In this document: positions 15,990 through 20,924 of the stretch, in pieces
Position numbering within the stretch: the first letter of the stretch is position 1
How the letters are laid out: each line of letters begins with the position of its first letter
From: Clostridia bacterium
Lineage (GTDB): Bacteria; Bacillota; Clostridia; Oscillospirales; CAG-272
Direction of reading: 5' to 3'
NCBI GenBank assembly: GCA_900763885.1
Contig: CAAFLY010000012.1
Coordinates: 1-20,924, forward strand
DNA length: 20,924 nt
Notes under the pieces: generated by a model
What the model was told of the DNA's origin: nothing
Seen by the model: only the letters and a program-made list of their open reading frames with translations
Database searches by the model: none
Made by a program: the position numbers and the translations under genes

Positions 15990-16034
15990 AAAAAGATACA
16001 CGAGGGGGCGCGTGGGCGTATGTCCTCGTGTATC
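15990..16034 (-). terminator. Strong terminator/attenuator immediately upstream of sdaA
   Basis: A perfect 11-bp inverted repeat, GATACACGAGG and CCTCGTGTATC, flanks an 18-base loop and is followed on the minus strand by TTTTT. It begins 25 bases after the radical SAM stop and its T-run ends only 15 bases before the sdaA start. It either ends the nagA-to-radical-SAM unit or acts as an attenuator for sdaA. Confidence 0.85.
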
Positions 16035-16059
16035 GCGGTGTTTTCTCTGGGGCGCGGTC

Positions 16060-16653
16060 TTATATATATTCCCGGAGACGGAATTCCGCACCGAGATCCG
16101 CGGCGATCCGACGGCAGCGGTCCACATCGTCCGGCTGGATCGTGTTCTCCACGGCGGTCAGAACCACACTTGGTACGTATTTGCTGATCTCACGGGCGAA
16201 TTTGAGCACGCCGACGTATGTATCCTCGCCGAATTTCGGGTGACAGAGCTGATAATACGTGTCCGGATCGGCGGCGTTCATGCTGATGGATACGACGTCA
16301 ACGAGTCCCTTGAACATCGGCGCCGTGTCCTCACCCGAGATGAGCGACGCGTGACCATTCGTGTTCAGGCGGATCGGCGTGTCCGTCGTTTCGCGCAGCT
16401 TTTTGCAGACCGCGAGCAGATCGTACAGCCGGCAGGTAGGCTCGCCATAGCCGCAGAACACGATTTCCTTGTATTTGTGCAGATTCTGTGAGAGCACATC
16501 GTCAAGGATCTCGTCAAGGGTAGGCTCTCTCTCCAGCTTGAGACTGGCAAAGAGCCCCGTGCCGTGATCCCGGATGCAGAAATCGCATCGATTGGTACAG
16601 TGGTTTGTAATGTTGAGATACAAGCTGTTTTTGATGTTGTACGTAATTACCAT
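16060..16653 (-). CDS. TatD-family-associated radical SAM protein
   Basis: 197 residues. CTNRCDFC (19-26) is the CxxxCxxC motif that binds the radical-SAM [4Fe-4S] cluster; FCGYGEPT and the strand RLNTNGHA are the usual downstream SAM-contact segments. The small size and position beside tatD match the TatD-linked radical SAM family (TIGR04038-type). The reaction of that family is not known to me. The start has AGAAGG 7 bases upstream. The protein is short for a full barrel, as usual for this family. Confidence 0.85.
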   Translation of the reverse strand: MVITYNIKNSLYLNITNHCTNRCDFCIRDHGTGLFASLKLEREPTLDEILDDVLSQNLHKYKEIVFCGYGEPTCRLYDLLAVCKKLRETTDTPIRLNTNGHASLISGEDTAPMFKGLVDVVSISMNAADPDTYYQLCHPKFGEDTYVGVLKFAREISKYVPSVVLTAVENTIQPDDVDRCRRIAADLGAEFRLREYI

Positions 16654-16682
16654 GACAAGCCTTCTTCGTTTACGTATTTAGG

Positions 16683-16729
16683 AAAACGCGGATTTCGGGT
16701 CGTATTGCGCGACGGTCAATAGGTCCGCG
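16683..16729 (-). terminator. Possible terminator between tatD and the radical SAM gene
   Basis: On the minus strand CGCGGA and TCCGCG pair around an inner GTCG/CGAC hairpin, followed by TTTT. The long composite loop makes it weak; it could allow partial read-through to the radical SAM gene. Confidence 0.3.
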
Positions 16730-16743
16730 GGGGGCGCTGATTC

Positions 16744-17571
16744 TCAGATACCGTCCCGGATGCGGTAGACGCGGCAGCCGTTTTCGCGCGTGATCGAGAG
16801 CATCTCCTCCGTGGATACGCCGTGGAGCTGCGCCATGACGGCAGCGGTCAGGGGAATATAGTCCGAGTGATTCAGCTCTCCACGGTGCGGGACAGGCGGC
16901 AGATACGGCGCATCCGTTTCCAGAAGCAGTCTGTCGAGCGGCACGGCTGCGCACGCGTCCCGGACTCTGGCGGCGTTTTTGTAGGTAAGCGGCCCGGAGA
17001 AGGAAATATAGAAGCCCATTCCGACGTATTGCCGCGCCATCTCCGCACTGCAGCTGCAGCTGTGGATGATGCCGTGCGCGCTGTGACGGGCCAGCATATC
17101 GAATGTGTCTCCGTGCGCGTCCCGATCGTGGATGATCACGGGCAGTCCGAGAGATTCAGCCAGTGTGAGCTGATGGTCGAAGAACCAGAGCTGTCTTTCG
17201 CGGTCGGTGTCGTCGTAGTGATAATCCAGACCGATTTCCCCGATGGCGACGGCCTTGGCGTGCGCTGCCATATCGCGGATCTCCCGAAGCGCGTCCTCCT
17301 CCATGCCGGGAGCGATGCGCTGTGCGTCCGAGGGGTGGAGTCCGACGGCGGCATACACAAACGGGTAGCGGTCCGCCAGTGTCAGCGACATACGGGAGGA
17401 GGACAGACTGGCGCCGACGTTGCAGATATAGTCCGTGCCGGAGTCGTGAACGTACCGGAGCGCACCGTCCGTCCCCTCGTAATGGCAGCCGTTATTTTCT
17501 ATCGAGAATTCCTCGGCAAAACGGTCGTCGTCATAATGCGCGTGGGTGTCAAAATATCCCACAGAGTTCAC
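16744..17571 (-). CDS. tatD: TatD-family metal-dependent deoxyribonuclease
   Basis: 275 residues, normal TatD length. Metal-ligand motifs of the amidohydrolase fold appear in order: DTHAHYDD, AVGLHPSDA, IGEIGLDYHY, VIIHDRDAHG, GIIHSCSC and LLETDAPYLPP. TatD enzymes are cytosolic 3'-5' nucleases acting on DNA ends and may serve in DNA repair or turnover. Start is GTG 17571, overlapping the metG stop (GTGA); a second GTG three codons later is possible and no strong ribosome site is seen. The metG-tatD pairing is common in Firmicutes, which supports both calls. Confidence 0.93.
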   Translation of the reverse strand: MNSVGYFDTHAHYDDDRFAEEFSIENNGCHYEGTDGALRYVHDSGTDYICNVGASLSSSRMSLTLADRYPFVYAAVGLHPSDAQRIAPGMEEDALREIRDMAAHAKAVAIGEIGLDYHYDDTDRERQLWFFDHQLTLAESLGLPVIIHDRDAHGDTFDMLARHSAHGIIHSCSCSAEMARQYVGMGFYISFSGPLTYKNAARVRDACAAVPLDRLLLETDAPYLPPVPHRGELNHSDYIPLTAAVMAQLHGVSTEEMLSITRENGCRVYRIRDGI

Positions 17572-19532
17572 CGTACCCGTTCGCCGAGCGGTGTATCGTC
17601 CGCAAGGAACACCACGCGGATCTTGTCCTCACCGGAGGCAAGGATCATGCCGTTGGATTCGATGCCGCACAGCACAGCGGGCTTCAGATTTGCGACGAGG
17701 ATGATCTTTTTGCCGATCAGCGCCTCCGGCTCGTAGAATTTGGCGATTCCGGAGACGACCTGTCTCGTTTCATAGCCGAGATCGACCTGCAGCTTCAGGA
17801 GCTTTTTCGCCTTCGGGACCTTTTCGCAGGCGGTGATCTGAGCCGTGCGCAGCTCGATTTTCATAAAGTCGTCGATGCCGATCTGTGCGATCCCCTCCGG
17901 CTTTTCGATCGTTTTCGGCTGTGCTGCCTCGGCTGCCTTTCTTGCCTCTTCCTGCTTGGCCTGCCATTCGGCGATCAGCGCTTCCTCATCGATCCTCTGG
18001 AACAGCACCGCCGCCTCGCCGACCGGTTTGCCCGAAGTCAGCGCGCCGAACGCGGAGACAGAATCGAAAGCGGTGACATCCGTGCCGAGCTGACGGAAGA
18101 TGGAATCGGCGGTCTGCGGCAGAAGGGAGGTGAGCAGCACAGCGCCGATGCGGATCGTCTCAAGCAGATTGTAGATCACGGTGCGCAGCCGCGGCATGGT
18201 CTCCTCGGATTTCGCGAGCGTCCACGGAGTCGTTTCGTCGATGTATTTGTTCGCGCGGCGCAGCATCGTGAAAATATCGGTGCAGGCGTCGGCGAGATGG
18301 AACGAGTCCATATCGCGGACAAAGCTCTCCACGGCAGCGCGGCAGGCATCCTTCAGCTCCGCGTCCGGACCTTCCTCGTTGCCTGGTTCCGGGACGACGC
18401 CGTCGAAGTATTTTTTCGTCATAGCGACCGTACGGTTGACGAGATTGCCGAGATTGTTCGCGAGATCCGTGTTGTAGCGGTTCGCCATGCTTTCGTAGGT
18501 GATGGAGCCGTCGTTCAGATACGGCATTTCGGAAAGCGCGTAATACCGCACGCCGTCCACGGTGAAGTGTGCCGCCAGCTCGTCGGAGTAGATCACGTTG
18601 CCGCGCGATTTGGACATTTTGTCCTCGCCGAATTTGAACCACGGATGGCCGAAAATCTTTTTCGGCAGCGGCAGTCCGAGCGCGTGGAGGAAAATCGTCC
18701 AGTAAATGGAGTGGAAGCGCATGATGTCCTTGCCGATCACGTGCACATCCGCGGGCCAGTATTTCCGGAAGAGCTCCGGCTGCACCTCGTTTGCGGGATC
18801 GTAGCCGAGGGCGGTGATATAGTTGCACAGCGCATCGAGCCACACATAGGTCACGTGACCCGGATCAAACGGTACGGGAATGCCCCAGCGGAAGTTGGAG
18901 CGGGTGATGCACAGATCCTGGAGTCCGGGCTTTAAGAAGTTGCCGATCATTTCCTTCTGGCGCGCTTCCGGTTCGATGAAGCCGGGGTGGCTCTCGATGT
19001 AGTCGATCAGCCAATCGGCGTATTTGCTCATCCGGAAGTAGTACGCCTCTTCCTTGGTGCGGATGACTTCTCTGCCGCAGTCCGGGCATTTGCCGTCCAC
19101 GAGCTGGGAATCGGTGATGAAGGATTCGCACGGCGTGCAGTACCAGCCCTCGTACGCGTCCTTGTAGATGTCGCCCTGCTCGTAGAACTTCTGGAAGATA
19201 TGACCGATTGCGGCCTCGTGATCGGGATCCGTGGTGCGGATGAAGCGGTTGTAGGAGACGTTCATACCGTCCCACACCGCCTTGATCTGCCCGGAGATGT
19301 TGTCCACAAATTCCTTCGGCGTGATCCCGGCCTCGGCAGCCTTCAATTCGATCTTCTGCCCATGCTCATCGGTGCCGGTGCAGAGGAACACGTCATAGCC
19401 GCGCTGTCTCTTGTACCGTGCGATCGCGTCCGCCATGATGATGTCGTACACGTTGCCGATATGGGGCTTGGACGACGCGTAGGCGATGGCGGTGGTGATA
19501 TAATATTTCGGCTTTTCACAAGCGTTGCACAT
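17568..19532 (-). CDS. metG: Methionyl-tRNA synthetase
   Basis: 654 residues. The class I motifs are HIGN (24-27, HIGH variant) and KMSKS (305-309). A zinc knuckle has cysteines at 132, 135, 149 and 152. The anticodon-binding helical region follows (about 350-530), then a charged Lys/Glu/Ala linker and a C-terminal EMAP/Arc1p-like tRNA-binding domain (about 555-654), which dimerises the enzyme. It charges tRNA-Met with methionine in the cytosol. GAGGT lies 7 bases before the ATG. No T-box leader was seen in the 107 bases upstream. It is followed by tatD with a 4-base overlap. Confidence 0.97.
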   Translation of the reverse strand: MCNACEKPKYYITTAIAYASSKPHIGNVYDIIMADAIARYKRQRGYDVFLCTGTDEHGQKIELKAAEAGITPKEFVDNISGQIKAVWDGMNVSYNRFIRTTDPDHEAAIGHIFQKFYEQGDIYKDAYEGWYCTPCESFITDSQLVDGKCPDCGREVIRTKEEAYYFRMSKYADWLIDYIESHPGFIEPEARQKEMIGNFLKPGLQDLCITRSNFRWGIPVPFDPGHVTYVWLDALCNYITALGYDPANEVQPELFRKYWPADVHVIGKDIMRFHSIYWTIFLHALGLPLPKKIFGHPWFKFGEDKMSKSRGNVIYSDELAAHFTVDGVRYYALSEMPYLNDGSITYESMANRYNTDLANNLGNLVNRTVAMTKKYFDGVVPEPGNEEGPDAELKDACRAAVESFVRDMDSFHLADACTDIFTMLRRANKYIDETTPWTLAKSEETMPRLRTVIYNLLETIRIGAVLLTSLLPQTADSIFRQLGTDVTAFDSVSAFGALTSGKPVGEAAVLFQRIDEEALIAEWQAKQEEARKAAEAAQPKTIEKPEGIAQIGIDDFMKIELRTAQITACEKVPKAKKLLKLQVDLGYETRQVVSGIAKFYEPEALIGKKIILVANLKPAVLCGIESNGMILASGEDKIRVVFLADDTPLGERVR

Positions 19533-19550
19533 AGATTACCTCGGATTATG

Positions 19551-19567
19551 CCGGATGAAGTATCCGG
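19551..19567 (-). other. Short hairpin in the metG leader
   Basis: CCGGAT and ATCCGG form a perfect 6-bp stem with a 5-base loop, 18 bases before the metG start. No T-run follows, so it is not a terminator. It may shield the ribosome site or stabilise the message; the 107-base gap otherwise shows nothing recognisable. Confidence 0.35.
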
Positions 19568-19639
19568 AGAAGATAGTTGTGATCCATGGGTGCGCTGAAA
19601 GAATCGCCCTCAAATCAGCGTTTCCATGATTCCGCGCAT

Positions 19640-20815
19640 TTATTCTGCGCGTTTTCCGGCGCACCATACGTCGGTGATGGCGGGAGAGGTCGGGTCGGCA
19701 ATGCGGATGAGGTCGGCGCGCAGTCCTTCACGGATCCGGCCGCACGTGCCCGCGATGCCAAGCATATCCGCCGGATTGGAGGTGGCGAACGGAAGGACCT
19801 TTTCGATGGGCAGATCACAGAAGCGCATGAAGTTGCACACAGCGGCAAACAGATTGAGCGTGCTGCCGGCAAGTGCGCCTTCTTCGTTGACGGCGCGTCC
19901 GTTCTTCACAAATACCTTCTGTCCCGCGATACCGTATTCACCGTCGGGACAGCCGGTCGCTTCCATGGAGTCCGTGATGAGCAGCAGCCTGTCCGCGGGC
20001 TTCATGCGGTATGCCAGACGAAGGATCGCCGGATGGAGGTGCTCGCCGTCGCAGATGAATTCCGCATAGGCATTGTCGCAGAGCAGTGCGGCCGCCGGTG
20101 TGCCGGGTTCTCTGTGGTGGAGCGCATGCATGGCGTTGAAGGTGTGCGTGAAAGATCTGACACCCAGCTCGACGGCATGGCAGGCCTCTTCATAGCTCGA
20201 ATCGGTGTGCGCCATGGAGCAGGTCACGCCCATGTTGACGGCACGGCGGATGCACTCGTCGCCCCCGGGCAGCTCAAATGCGCCGGACATATGGACAGGC
20301 AGCGGACACATCTTCATGAGCAGGTCCTCTACCTCATCGGCGTGCATCGGTGCCAGGAGATTGGTGGCGTGCGCTCCCCGTTTTTTCGGATTGAGGTATC
20401 TGCCCTCGAGATGGATCCCGGCGATGGTGGCGGTTCCCGGTGTGACCGCGCGCTGTCCGTTTATGACCTCGATGGAGTGGCACAGCTCTTCCATGGGAGC
20501 GGAGGCAAGCGTCGCCATGATCGTGGTCGTGCCCGCCTTTGCGTATGCGTGACGCATGGTCGAGACTGCCGCGTCGTCGATGGCGTTGAAATCAAACCCG
20601 GCTCTGCCGTGCGTGTGACCGTCTACGAGACCCGGCAGGAGATAGAGTCCGGCACAGTCCACCACCTGCGCATCCGGCGCGTCGATTTTTTCCGCGATCT
20701 CTGCGATCACGCCGCCGACCGACAGCACATCGGCACGGACAAAACTCGCTTTTTCGCTGGAATATACCATACCGCCCGCGAACAGAACGGAATCCTTACT
20801 AAAACACATGGCCAT
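19640..20815 (-). CDS. nagA: N-acetylglucosamine-6-phosphate deacetylase
   Basis: 391 residues. Amidohydrolase-fold metal and catalytic residues are visible: HTHG (67-70), GIHLEGRYLNPKKRGAH (E137), MAHTDSS (H203), FTHTFNAMHALHHREPG (H224) and ITDSMEATG (D282). It converts GlcNAc-6-P to glucosamine-6-P and acetate, feeding cell-wall or amino-sugar metabolism. The start at 20815 is chosen because GGAGG lies 9 bases upstream; a second ATG two codons later is less well spaced. nagB is not next to it in the window, so the gene stands alone at the head of a unit leading towards metG. Confidence 0.93.
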   Translation of the reverse strand: MAMCFSKDSVLFAGGMVYSSEKASFVRADVLSVGGVIAEIAEKIDAPDAQVVDCAGLYLLPGLVDGHTHGRAGFDFNAIDDAAVSTMRHAYAKAGTTTIMATLASAPMEELCHSIEVINGQRAVTPGTATIAGIHLEGRYLNPKKRGAHATNLLAPMHADEVEDLLMKMCPLPVHMSGAFELPGGDECIRRAVNMGVTCSMAHTDSSYEEACHAVELGVRSFTHTFNAMHALHHREPGTPAAALLCDNAYAEFICDGEHLHPAILRLAYRMKPADRLLLITDSMEATGCPDGEYGIAGQKVFVKNGRAVNEEGALAGSTLNLFAAVCNFMRFCDLPIEKVLPFATSNPADMLGIAGTCGRIREGLRADLIRIADPTSPAITDVWCAGKRAE

Positions 20816-20857
20816 ATCGAAAAACCTCCACAAATCGGTGAATTTCTATTATGTTCC

Positions 20858-20886
20858 ATTATAACAGAAAAACACCTCATTTACAA
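20858..20886 (-). promoter_or_regulatory. Sigma-A-type promoter of nagA
   Basis: TTGTAA (20881-20886) and TATAAT (20858-20863) on the minus strand are separated by exactly 17 bases, about 43 bases before the nagA start. The -10 is a perfect consensus. Confidence 0.8.
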
Positions 20887-20896
20887 GGCGTTTTTC
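20867..20896 (-). terminator. Hairpin overlapping the nagA promoter: upstream terminator or operator
   Basis: GAAAAACGCCT and AGGTGTTTTTC form an 11-base arm palindrome (one G-U pair) around 8 bases on the minus strand. With A- and T-runs at its ends it looks like an intrinsic terminator of a gene beyond the window. It covers the -35 and spacer of the nagA promoter, so an operator role is also possible; it does not match the NagR/DasR box. Confidence 0.55.
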
Positions 20897-20924
20897 ATAT
20901 GTAAAATGGACAGGAATCACTCCA

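Noticed and set aside
15975..16127. N-terminal extension of serine dehydratase
   Set aside because: It would translate through the terminator hairpin and into the radical SAM gene; the family N-terminus matches the start at 15974.
17322..18935. 537-aa plus-strand open frame opposite metG and tatD
   Set aside because: Mirror of two certain genes, low-complexity Arg/His/Val-rich composition, no ribosome site considered convincing.
19533..19639. T-box or SAM riboswitch in front of metG
   Set aside because: No T-box core (GGTGG...CCGCG) or S-box signature seen in the 107 bases; only a short hairpin.
1..20924. CRISPR array, tRNA or rRNA genes
   Set aside because: No regularly spaced repeats and no tRNA- or rRNA-like segments noticed on either strand.

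Overview
The window reads as a chromosomal segment of a GC-rich, Gram-positive anaerobe. It is probably a gut-type Clostridia (Oscillospirales or Christensenellales-like), but taxonomy is inferred only from gene content. The supporting signs are ECF-type vitamin transport, a one-chain Fe-S serine dehydratase, a TatD-linked radical SAM protein, GLUG-repeat surface proteins, AGGAGG-type ribosome sites and frequent GTG/TTG starts. No rRNA, tRNA or CRISPR was seen.

Layout, left to right. (1) 3-4612, plus strand: the 3' end of an RND/MMPL-type membrane transporter, overlapping by ATGA a 1256-aa secreted, C-terminally anchored GLUG-repeat/coiled-coil protein, then a strong terminator (4620-4651). 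(2) 4652-7239: an AT-richer island with a broken 'polyvalent' protein of the kind carried by phages and conjugative elements (MuF-C-like domain, ADP-ribosyltransferase-like YHGT modules, duplicated linker). It looks like a decayed mobile-element remnant lying between two convergent transcription units. (3) 7240-7759, minus: a MutT/Nudix gene with its own promoter. (4) 7846-14225, minus: a six-gene operon behind a near-consensus promoter, a cobalamin riboswitch and candidate terminators. In order of transcription it encodes a small basic protein, an anchored surface protein, a transcobalamin/intrinsic-factor-like membrane-anchored protein (alpha6/alpha6 barrel plus DUF4430), and an ECF transporter (T subunit, fused double ATPase, S subunit). 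(5) 14279-20815, minus: nagA, metG, tatD, a TatD-linked radical SAM gene, a terminator/attenuator, one-chain L-serine dehydratase and a GNAT acetyltransferase.

The most interesting unit is region 4. A B12-sensing leader controls two surface proteins and a dedicated ECF importer. One surface protein has the two domain types that in animals form intrinsic factor and transcobalamin, separated here by a transmembrane hairpin so that both would face outward. The simplest model is extracellular capture of cobalamin or another corrinoid, hand-over to the S subunit, and ATP-driven import, shut off by the riboswitch when B12 is plentiful. The domains and riboswitch are read from the sequence; corrinoid capture is inference.
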